Below, piece by piece: positions 1-6,000 of a stretch of DNA of 7,328 nt. Each line of letters opens with the position of its first letter. Positions within the stretch are counted from its first letter, which is position 1. Below the pieces are notes generated by a model that made no database searches, had not been told where the DNA came from, and saw nothing but the letters and a program-made list of their open reading frames with translations. Source of the DNA: an uncultured Clostridium sp. (lineage in GTDB: Bacteria; Bacillota; Clostridia; TANB77; CAG-508). Location of the stretch: NCBI GenBank assembly GCA_900557475.1, contig USTA01000037.1:1-7328 (forward strand). The letters are read 5' to 3'. A program made the position numbers and the translations under genes.

Positions 1-1
1 A

Positions 2-832
2 GTAAGAAGATTTATAATAGGACTAGGAAAAAAAGTTTTAATTGCGAATGTTGTAGGAAATTTAGTTGCAATATTTTTAGCAAGTAATGAAAAAAGTGTG
101 CTATTTTATTGGATGTATGGAATTTCAGTAATGCTTCAAATTTATTTTGATTTTTCAGGATATTCAGATATGGCAATAGGACTAGGAAAAATGTTTGGAT
201 TTGAATTTTTAGAGAATTTTAATTATCCTTATATAGCGCAAAGTATAACAGACTTTTGGAGAAGATGGCACATTTCATTAAGCACATGGTTTAGAGACTA
301 TATTTATATACCACTTGGAGGAAATAAAGTAAGCAAATTGAAATGGATTAGAAATTTAATGGTAGTATGGTGTCTTACTGGACTATGGCATGGAGCAGAA
401 TGGAACTTTGTGGTTTGGGGACTATATTTTGGGATTATTTTAATAATCGAAAAGTTATTTTTATTAAAATATAGTGAAAAAATTCCAAAGCCTATAAAAA
501 GAATTTATACTATATTAATTGTAATGATAAGTTTTATAATATTTAATGGAAGTGCATTAAATGAAGCAATAAAAAATATAGGAGGACTATTTGGAATAGG
601 AAATGTCACATTACTTAGCAATGAAAGTATATATTATTTTAAAAGTTATTTTATAATAATTTTAGTTGGAATTTTAGCAAGTACTCCAATAGCAAAGAAC
701 ATATGCTTAAATAAAAAAATGAATAAAATTATAAATATTCTAGAGCCTATATTTTTACTAGTAATATTTATGATTTCTACTAGTTATATTATAGATGGAT
801 CATTTAATCCATTCTTGTATTTTAGATTTTAG
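2..832 (+). CDS. MBOAT family O-acyltransferase, AlgI-like (5' end missing)
   Basis: This is the C-terminal 276 residues of a polytopic membrane O-acyltransferase. The frame is open from position 2 to the first base of the window, so the gene begins upstream; AlgI-type proteins usually have about 460-520 residues, so some 200 are missing. A GTG at 98 is internal, because the 32 codons before it encode typical family sequence (GLGKKVLIANVV). Visible hallmarks are DFSGYSDMAIGLG, the FWRRWHISLSTWFRDYIYIPLGG region with a His at 269-271, LTGLWHGAEWNFVVWG with the presumed catalytic His at 389-391, and the C-terminal NPFLYFRF. Several hydrophobic segments follow the WHG motif. Known members pass an acyl group, usually acetyl, across the membrane to a partner that modifies an extracellular polysaccharide. 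The DHHW protein directly downstream is the likely partner, since the stop codon overlaps its AGGAGG site (831-836). The acceptor polymer is unknown: secreted polysaccharide, teichoic acid or peptidoglycan are all possible. Confidence 0.93.
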   Translation, partial: VRRFIIGLGKKVLIANVVGNLVAIFLASNEKSVLFYWMYGISVMLQIYFDFSGYSDMAIGLGKMFGFEFLENFNYPYIAQSITDFWRRWHISLSTWFRDYIYIPLGGNKVSKLKWIRNLMVVWCLTGLWHGAEWNFVVWGLYFGIILIIEKLFLLKYSEKIPKPIKRIYTILIVMISFIIFNGSALNEAIKNIGGLFGIGNVTLLSNESIYYFKSYFIIILVGILASTPIAKNICLNKKMNKIINILEPIFLLVIFMISTSYIIDGSFNPFLYFRF

Positions 833-841
833 GAGGAAGCG

Positions 842-1924
842 ATGAACAAAAAGAATATATTAATTTCAGTCGGATTTGTAACTATATTACTAGCATTTTT
901 AACAATGAATATATTAAAAGAAGATGAAAAAATTTCTTATGCAGAAAGAAGAAGATTGATGCAGTTTCCAAATATAAGTGTAGATAAAGTTATATCTGGA
1001 ACTGTGATGAATGATTTTGAAAAATATGCTCTTGACCAATTTCCATATAGAGATTTATTTAGAAAGGCTAAAAGTCTATTTAATTTTAATGTATATCATA
1101 AATTAGATGATAATGGGGCATTAATAAAGGATAATGTAATATATAAATTAGAATATCCTTTAAATAATAAAGCACTTCAAGAAAATATAAAAAAGATAAA
1201 TGAAATTAAAAATAAATACTTGGAGAATTTGAATGTATATTATTCAATAATCCCAGATAAAAGTTATTTTTTAGACGAAAATTATTTAAAATTAGACTAT
1301 ACTAAAATGCAAAACATAATGCATGAAAATTTAAAAGATATGAAATATATAAATATTTTTGAAAATTTAGATATAGAGGATTATTATAAAACAGATATAC
1401 ATTGGAAACAAGAAAAAATATTAGATGTAGCAGATAAAATAAAATTAGAGATGTTAGGAAAAAAGGAAAATATAAAGTACAATATAATAGAATTAGGAGA
1501 TTTCTTTGGAAGTTATTATGGACAAGTAGGAATAAATGTTAGTTCGGATAAACAAAAGTACCTTACAAATGAAATAATAGATAAAAGTAGGACATATAAT
1601 TTTGAAAACCAAAAAGAGGGGAAAGTATACGATTTGGAGAAATGGAAAAATGCAGTAGATAAATATGATTTATACTTATCAGGCCCAACTCCATTAATTG
1701 AAATAATAAATGATAATGCAAAAACAGAGAATGAATTGTTATTGTTTAGAGATTCTTTTGGCAGTACATTGGCACCACTTTTAATAGATGGTTATAAAAA
1801 AATAACATTGATAGATTTGAGATATATAAATAGTTCAATTTTAGAAAATTATATAGAATTTAAGAACCAAGATGTACTTTTTATATATAGTGTACCAATA
1901 CTAAATCAAAACATTTTAAAATAA
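842..1924 (+). CDS. DHHW family membrane-anchored protein, AlgX/AlgJ-like putative O-acetyltransferase
   Basis: A 360-residue protein with a short basic N-terminus and one hydrophobic segment (about residues 6-23), without a clear cleavage site, so it is probably anchored with the rest outside the cell. After the anchor comes the family signature SYAERRRLMQFPNIS (32-46). The name-giving motif is present as YYKTDIHWKQ (181-190), so the usual DHHW reads DIHW. Asp185 and His187 match the D-x-HW pair that acts catalytically in AlgX/AlgJ SGNH-like acetyltransferases. A later LFRDSFGS (301-308) would supply the nucleophile Ser305, and GDFFGSYYGQVG (219-230) is also typical. ATG 842 follows AGGAGG (831-836) by 5 bases. 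The 9-base gap from the MBOAT gene implies one transcript and a joint task, probably transfer of acetyl groups to an extracellular glycan. The family call is firm; the enzymatic role is inferred from AlgX/AlgJ and from the neighbour. Confidence 0.88.
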   Translation: MNKKNILISVGFVTILLAFLTMNILKEDEKISYAERRRLMQFPNISVDKVISGTVMNDFEKYALDQFPYRDLFRKAKSLFNFNVYHKLDDNGALIKDNVIYKLEYPLNNKALQENIKKINEIKNKYLENLNVYYSIIPDKSYFLDENYLKLDYTKMQNIMHENLKDMKYINIFENLDIEDYYKTDIHWKQEKILDVADKIKLEMLGKKENIKYNIIELGDFFGSYYGQVGINVSSDKQKYLTNEIIDKSRTYNFENQKEGKVYDLEKWKNAVDKYDLYLSGPTPLIEIINDNAKTENELLLFRDSFGSTLAPLLIDGYKKITLIDLRYINSSILENYIEFKNQDVLFIYSVPILNQNILK

Positions 1925-1951
1925 TAATTTAAATTTTGTAAATAATGAAAT

Positions 1952-1988
1952 AAAAGCTATGGGTAAATAAAAAAATCCCATAGCTTTT
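1952..1988 (+). terminator. Hairpin terminator after the MBOAT/DHHW genes
   Basis: AAAAGCTATGGG (1952-1963) pairs perfectly with CCCATAGCTTTT (1977-1988), a 12-bp stem around a 13-base A/T loop. The 3' arm ends in TTTT and a second T-run (1995-1998) follows. Because the 5' arm begins with an A-run, the hairpin could also stop transcription from the other strand, but no minus-strand gene is visible nearby. It starts 28 bases after the stop codon of the DHHW gene and ends upstream of the next promoter, so it separates two transcription units. Confidence 0.8.
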
Positions 1989-2009
1989 GTAAAATTTTGT
2001 TAAAAAGAC

Positions 2010-2038
2010 TTGCAAAATGACAAAATATGTAATATTAT
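2010..2038 (+). promoter_or_regulatory. Likely sigma-A type promoter of the histidine kinase gene
   Basis: TTGCAA (2010-2015) lies 17 bases before TATTAT (2033-2038). These match TTGACA at 4 of 6 and TATAAT at 5 of 6 positions, with ideal spacing. Transcription would begin near 2045, giving a leader of about 28 bases that contains the ribosome binding site at 2063. The TTG of the -35 box is also the earliest in-frame start triplet of the kinase frame; if this promoter is real, that triplet is not transcribed from it. The A+T-rich background makes chance matches fairly likely. Confidence 0.5.
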
Positions 2039-2062
2039 AAAGAAAATGGCAAAAGATGGAAT

Positions 2063-2067
2063 AGGAG
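2063..2067 (+). promoter_or_regulatory. Ribosome binding site that decides the kinase start
   Basis: AGGAG ends 5 bases before ATG 2073. The earlier in-frame candidates, TTG 2010 and ATG 2046, have only A-rich sequence before them and no comparable site. This supports ATG 2073 as the start. Confidence 0.75.
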
Positions 2068-2072
2068 AAAAG

Positions 2073-3377
2073 ATGAAATCTATAATTTTACAAAACAAAA
2101 TCCCAGAGTTAGGGACAATATCATTTATTTTTTATATAATATTAATATTAATGCAATGTAAGATAGTAGGCAGACTAATAAAAATAGAGAAGAAAGAAAT
2201 TTTAAAAATTTTTATCTATCAAGTATTAACTTGCCTTTCTATGATAATTATATTAGGCGATATATTAGGAATTATTGCAAGTATTGTAATTATGACTTTA
2301 ATATATATAAAAGTATTTAAATTTACACTTGTAAAAACATTAGTTGCTGAAAGTATAAGTGTTTTTCTATTTACATTGCTAGAAATTATAAATATAAAAA
2401 TTTGTGAAGAATTTTCTAGTAGTATATTAATATTAATAGCAGAATTAATAATTTTTTTAGCACACTTAATTGTATATAAATTAATAAAAAGGAAGAAAAT
2501 ACATATAAATATAGAAGAGGTGCTAAATAATGACATAGAGATAAAAATTAATAAAAAACTAGTATGCTTTATAATATTAATAGTTTTATATAAGATATTA
2601 GTTGCAAAAGCGTTAACAGAAATCCCAACAGAAATATATTTGTTAGGAATGATACTTTTACTAGCATATTTTTTCAACGTTATGAGAAATATAGTAAAAA
2701 GCTTAGAACTAGAGGTTGATAAGAATATTATTCTTAATCTTACAGGAGCAAATGAAAGACTTAGACAAAGTTTTGACAATATGAGTTCATTTAGACATGA
2801 TTTTAAAAATATTTTGCAGGGAATGGGTGGATGTATTGTAGCAAGTGATATAAAAGGATTAGAAAAAATTTATCAAGATGTAATCTGTGAATATCAGGAA
2901 ATAAAAGAAAACATAGATTTAGATAAGAATTTAGAAAAACTTCCAGCAATATATAATTTAATAAACACAAAATACATTAAAGCAATTGACTGTGGAATAG
3001 ATATAAAAGTAGATGTTTATGTAGATTTAGGACTTCTTAAAATAAAACAATATGAACTATGTAGAATTTTAGGAATATTAATAGATAACGCTATTGAAGC
3101 TTGTATGGACTGCAAAGAGAAAACTATAACAATAAAATTTTTAAAAGATAGATATAACAACAGAAATTTGGTTGTAATAGAAAATACTTGTAAGAATTAT
3201 TTAGTCGATTTGAAAAGTTTGAAAAGTAAAGGCTTTACAACGAAAAAAGACAAAGCTTTTCACGGACTAGGTTTATGGAGAGTAAATCAAATAATTAAAA
3301 AGAACGAAAATTTAAGACTATATACAACAAGAGATAAGGTATTTAAACAACAACTAGAAATTTATAATTGGGATTAA
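2073..3377 (+). CDS. AgrC-like GHKL sensor histidine kinase
   Basis: A 434-residue membrane sensor kinase when started at ATG 2073, which has AGGAG 5 bases upstream; the frame stays open back to TTG 2010, which would add 21 polar residues. The N-terminal half is a multi-pass sensor with about six or seven hydrophobic segments (roughly residues 14-33, 43-82 as two, 90-108, 117-137, 164-180 and 187-203). A charged linker then leads to the phosphorylation helix SFRHDFKNIL, with His242 as phospho-acceptor followed by Asp243 and Asn246. The ATP-binding domain shows the N box IDNAIEA (Asn339, Glu342), ENT, and the G box HGLGLWRV (about 397-404). This pattern is the GHKL/HATPase_c_5 type seen in AgrC and related peptide-sensing kinases. 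Such kinases autophosphorylate and pass phosphate to a LytTR-type regulator, but none is encoded next to it, nor is an AgrB/AgrD pair. Terminators lie on both sides, so it looks monocistronic. Its ligand cannot be told from the sequence. Confidence 0.88.
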   Translation: MKSIILQNKIPELGTISFIFYIILILMQCKIVGRLIKIEKKEILKIFIYQVLTCLSMIIILGDILGIIASIVIMTLIYIKVFKFTLVKTLVAESISVFLFTLLEIINIKICEEFSSSILILIAELIIFLAHLIVYKLIKRKKIHINIEEVLNNDIEIKINKKLVCFIILIVLYKILVAKALTEIPTEIYLLGMILLLAYFFNVMRNIVKSLELEVDKNIILNLTGANERLRQSFDNMSSFRHDFKNILQGMGGCIVASDIKGLEKIYQDVICEYQEIKENIDLDKNLEKLPAIYNLINTKYIKAIDCGIDIKVDVYVDLGLLKIKQYELCRILGILIDNAIEACMDCKEKTITIKFLKDRYNNRNLVVIENTCKNYLVDLKSLKSKGFTTKKDKAFHGLGLWRVNQIIKKNENLRLYTTRDKVFKQQLEIYNWD

Positions 3378-3381
3378 AATG

Positions 3382-3453
3382 GTTTATATTACAAAAAAGT
3401 TATAATAAATGTAACAGAAATTAAAACTTTTTGTAATATAAGCTTGTTTTTTT
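3382..3453 (+). terminator. Hairpin terminator after the kinase gene
   Basis: Bases 3382-3397 pair with 3428-3443 (TATATTACAAAAA against TTTTTGTAATATA, extended outward by T-A, T-G and G-C pairs). After one bulged A (3398), 3399-3401 pair with 3425-3427. The loop is 3402-3424. A TTG and then seven T residues (3447-3453) follow the stem directly, as in an intrinsic terminator. The stem is long, about 19 pairs, but nearly all A-T, so it is weaker than usual. It begins 4 bases after the kinase stop codon. The same symmetry could instead be an operator or attenuator ahead of murE. Confidence 0.65.
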
Positions 3454-3473
3454 AGAATACTTAGTTATATAAT
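3444..3473 (+). promoter_or_regulatory. Likely promoter of the murE-mraY-ftsW-murG operon
   Basis: A perfect TATAAT (3468-3473) lies 18 bases after TTGTTT (3444-3449), which matches TTGACA at only 3 of 6 positions. Transcription would start near 3480, about 35 bases before ATG 3515, leaving room for the GGGAG site at 3501. The weak -35 box is part of the T-rich tail of the preceding terminator. A start near 3480 would exclude the earlier in-frame ATG at 3479 as the initiation codon. Confidence 0.5.
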
Positions 3474-3500
3474 AGATAATGATTAACTATAATTATATAA

Positions 3501-3505
3501 GGGAG
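3501..3505 (+). promoter_or_regulatory. Ribosome binding site that decides the murE start
   Basis: GGGAG stands 9 bases before ATG 3515. The upstream in-frame ATG 3479 has only A/T-rich sequence before it, overlapping the promoter region, so 3515 is preferred. Confidence 0.7.
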
Positions 3506-3514
3506 ATTACTCGT

Positions 3515-4987
3515 ATGGAATTAAAAAAAGTTTTAGCAGGAATAGAAGGGCTAAAAGCAAAAGGAAATTTAGATATAGATATTATGCAGATAAGCAATGA
3601 CTCAAGAGATATAAAAGAAGGAGCAATGTTTATTGCTATAAAAGGCTTTGATGTAGATGGACATAAATATATAGAAAAAGCAATAGAAAATGGAGCGAAA
3701 GCAATTCTAATAGAAGAAGCGGAAGTTAAGAACGTAGTAAATGAAATACCAGAAAATGTTACTATAATAGTAGCAAAAGATACGAGAAAAGCAACTGCAA
3801 TTTGTGCTTGTAATTTTTATGATAATCCATCGAGAAAGTTACAATTAGTTGGAATCACAGGAACTAAAGGAAAAACAACCACTACATTTATGATAAAAGC
3901 AATTTTGGAAAAACAAGGTATAAAAACAGGATTAATTGGAACAATAGCAACTTATATAGGTGATAAGAAATTAGAAGACAGTGATAGAACAACACCAGAT
4001 AGTATAAAACTTCAAGAAACATTTGCAAAAATGGTAGATGCAGGTTGCACTGCATGTGTTATGGAAGTATCATCACAAAGTTTAAAATTAAACAGAGTTT
4101 ATGGTTCAGATTTTAATATAGGAGTATTTACTAATTTTTCTGAAGACCACATAAGTCCTAAAGAACACCCAGATATGGAAGACTACTTCAATTCAAAAGT
4201 AGAACTATTTAAGATGTGCAAATATGGATATATTAATGTAGACGATATAAATACAATAAGAGTACCTAAACTAGTACCAAATTGTATGATACAAACATAT
4301 GGAATAGACAATGAAAATAATTTACTTGCAAAAGATATAACAATTACAAATTCATATGTAGATTTCAAAGTAAAATTAAATGGAAAAAATGAAAGAATAA
4401 AAACAGATATACCTGGTAGATTTAGTGTATACAATAGCCTAGCAGCTATTTCGGTAGCACTAAGACTAGGATGCAGTACAGAAAATATAAAAACAGCTCT
4501 TGAAAATGTAAAAGTGCCAGGAAGAAGTGAATTAGTTGATAATAAATTAGGATTGACTATAATGGTAGATTATGCTCATTCTCCAGAGAGTTTAGAAAAC
4601 ATATTACAAGCAGTTAAATCATATACTAGAGGTAAAGTAATTTCAGTATTTGGATGTGGAGGAGATAGAGATAGCGGTAAAAGACCAATTATGGGAGAAA
4701 TATCAGGAAAAATAGCAACATACACAATAATAACATCAGATAATCCAAGGACAGAAAATCCAGAAGAAATAGTAAAACAGATAGAAGAAGGAATAAAAAA
4801 GACAAAAGCAAAATATGAATGTATTGTAGATAGAACAGAAGCAATAAAAAAAGCAATACAAATTGCAGATAAAACAGACATTATTGTACTGGCTGGAAAA
4901 GGTCATGAAACATACCAAGAAATAAACCATGAAAAACATCATTATGATGAAAGGGAAATAATAAAAGAAATTATAGATAATATGTAA
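3515..4987 (+). CDS. murE: UDP-MurNAc-L-Ala-D-Glu:meso-diaminopimelate ligase (MurE)
   Basis: Cytoplasmic ATP-dependent ligase that adds the third stem-peptide residue to UDP-MurNAc-L-Ala-D-Glu. Started at ATG 3515 it has 490 residues, the usual MurE length; the longer frame from ATG 3479 adds 12 residues without a ribosome binding site. The N-terminal UDP-binding domain contains SNDSRDIKEGAMFIAIKG. The central domain has the P-loop GITGTKGKTTTT (113-124), TTPD (159-162), EVSSQSL (from 184), SEDHISPKEH and the lysine (Lys228, in FNSKVELF) expected to be carbamylated. The C-terminal domain has DYAHSP (352-357), GCGGDRD, DNPR (409-412) and GKGHE (461-465). DNPR and GKGHE contact meso-diaminopimelate in known enzymes; lysine-adding enzymes differ at DNPR. 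The acid stretch SEDHISPKEH differs from the SRDHLDYHG form of E. coli. It is the first gene of the operon, and mraY starts 23 bases after its stop. Confidence 0.96.
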   Translation: MELKKVLAGIEGLKAKGNLDIDIMQISNDSRDIKEGAMFIAIKGFDVDGHKYIEKAIENGAKAILIEEAEVKNVVNEIPENVTIIVAKDTRKATAICACNFYDNPSRKLQLVGITGTKGKTTTTFMIKAILEKQGIKTGLIGTIATYIGDKKLEDSDRTTPDSIKLQETFAKMVDAGCTACVMEVSSQSLKLNRVYGSDFNIGVFTNFSEDHISPKEHPDMEDYFNSKVELFKMCKYGYINVDDINTIRVPKLVPNCMIQTYGIDNENNLLAKDITITNSYVDFKVKLNGKNERIKTDIPGRFSVYNSLAAISVALRLGCSTENIKTALENVKVPGRSELVDNKLGLTIMVDYAHSPESLENILQAVKSYTRGKVISVFGCGGDRDSGKRPIMGEISGKIATYTIITSDNPRTENPEEIVKQIEEGIKKTKAKYECIVDRTEAIKKAIQIADKTDIIVLAGKGHETYQEINHEKHHYDEREIIKEIIDNM

Positions 4988-5010
4988 AATTTGTAGGGGG
5001 AATTATACAA

Positions 5011-5988
5011 ATGAGTTTTCAAATAAAGATATTGCTATTATCATTTGGGCTGAGTATTGTAATTTCAATGATAGTAATACCAATATTAAAAAAACTAAAG
5101 GTGGGGCAGTCAGAAAGAGAAGATGGTCCTAAATCACACCTAAAAAAGAGTGGGACACCTACAATGGGAGGTCTTATTCTAATTATAACGACCATCTTAT
5201 TAAGTGCATTTTTATACATTGATTATGCAGCAGATGAACCAGAAATAGCAACTAGATTACTTCCAATGGTGTTTGTCACAATTGGATTTGGTCTAGTAGG
5301 ATTTATCGACGATTTTAAAAAAGTGATTCTGCATAATACAGATGGACTAAGTCCAAAACTAAAGATGTTAGGGCTTATGATTATTGCAATAGCATATGTA
5401 GTAATGCTTGTATTTAATTTTAAAAATGGAACAGATATATATTTGCCAATTTTAGATACTTATATAACTCTTCCAATGTGGCTTTATATACCATTTGCAG
5501 TATGTGTAATACTTGCAACTACCAATGCCGTAAACCTTACAGATGGAATAGATGGGCTTTCAACAAGTGTAACAACAATAATATTAACATGCTTAACAGT
5601 TATTTCGATAATTTGGGGAATAAAAGAAACAACAATATTTGGTTGTATTGTAATAGGTGCAGCATTAGGATTTTTACTTTTTAACTTGCATCCAGCACAA
5701 GTATTTATGGGAGACACAGGTTCACTATTATTAGGCGGAGCAATAGCAGGAATAGCATTATACTTAAAATTACCGCTACTTTTATTAATAATAGCACTTG
5801 TACCAGTATTAGAAACATTATCTGTAATTTTGCAAGTAGGGTACTATAAAAAAACAGGAAAAAGACTATTTAAGATGGCACCACTTCACCACCATTTCGA
5901 ACTTTCAGGATGGAAAGAAAATCAAATTGTATCAGTATTTAGTTTACTTACATTAGCTATGAGCATAATAGGAATACTTGTAATATAA
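5011..5988 (+). CDS. mraY: Phospho-N-acetylmuramoyl-pentapeptide transferase (MraY)
   Basis: A 325-residue integral membrane enzyme, the normal length, that transfers phospho-MurNAc-pentapeptide from UDP to undecaprenyl phosphate and so makes lipid I on the inner face of the membrane. The family motifs are complete and in order: EDGPKSHLKKSGTPTMGG (37-54), GFIDDFKK with Asp100 and Asp101 (97-104), NAVNLTDGIDGL (172-183), NLHPAQVFMGDTGSLLLGG with Asp235 (225-243), and APLHHHFELSGW with the HHH at 293-295 (290-301). About ten hydrophobic segments separate these cytoplasmic loops. ATG 5011 follows AGGGGG (4995-5000) by 10 bases. It lies 23 bases after murE and 12 before ftsW, with no terminator or clear promoter between. 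murF, often placed before mraY, is not here. Assignment is secure: the triple-His motif and HHHFE region separate it from WecA-type relatives. Confidence 0.98.
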   Translation: MSFQIKILLLSFGLSIVISMIVIPILKKLKVGQSEREDGPKSHLKKSGTPTMGGLILIITTILLSAFLYIDYAADEPEIATRLLPMVFVTIGFGLVGFIDDFKKVILHNTDGLSPKLKMLGLMIIAIAYVVMLVFNFKNGTDIYLPILDTYITLPMWLYIPFAVCVILATTNAVNLTDGIDGLSTSVTTIILTCLTVISIIWGIKETTIFGCIVIGAALGFLLFNLHPAQVFMGDTGSLLLGGAIAGIALYLKLPLLLLIIALVPVLETLSVILQVGYYKKTGKRLFKMAPLHHHFELSGWKENQIVSVFSLLTLAMSIIGILVI

Positions 5989-6000
5989 GAGAGGAGAAGA

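Noticed and set aside
98..832. Complete short MBOAT gene starting at GTG 98
   Set aside because: The 32 codons before it are open and encode conserved MBOAT sequence, and no ribosome binding site precedes the GTG, so the gene is cut by the window edge.
1931..2001. Short direct repeat AAATTTTGT (1931-1939 and 1992-2000) on both sides of the first terminator hairpin
   Set aside because: Nine low-complexity A/T-rich bases are likely by chance here. There is no inverted-repeat end or gene between them to suggest an insertion footprint.
1925..2072. Possible AgrD-like peptide gene upstream of the kinase
   Set aside because: Frames starting with ATG here are only two to seven codons long, apart from the one that continues into the kinase itself. 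No Cys-containing autoinducer pattern is visible.
2219..2779. 186-codon open frame on the minus strand inside the kinase gene
   Set aside because: It is antisense to the membrane and dimerisation part of a kinase with conserved motifs. Its translation is a low-complexity Ile/Ser/Asn-rich string with no recognisable domain, as expected for the reverse strand of A+T-rich membrane-protein coding DNA.
4183..4942. Several minus-strand open frames within murE
   Set aside because: All are shadows of conserved murE sequence, with no ribosome binding site or family similarity that I can see.
5478..5684. Cys/Asn-rich 68-codon frame on the + strand
   Set aside because: It lies wholly within mraY in another frame, across its conserved NLTDGIDGL region. 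The Cys and Asn richness comes from shifted reading of membrane codons.
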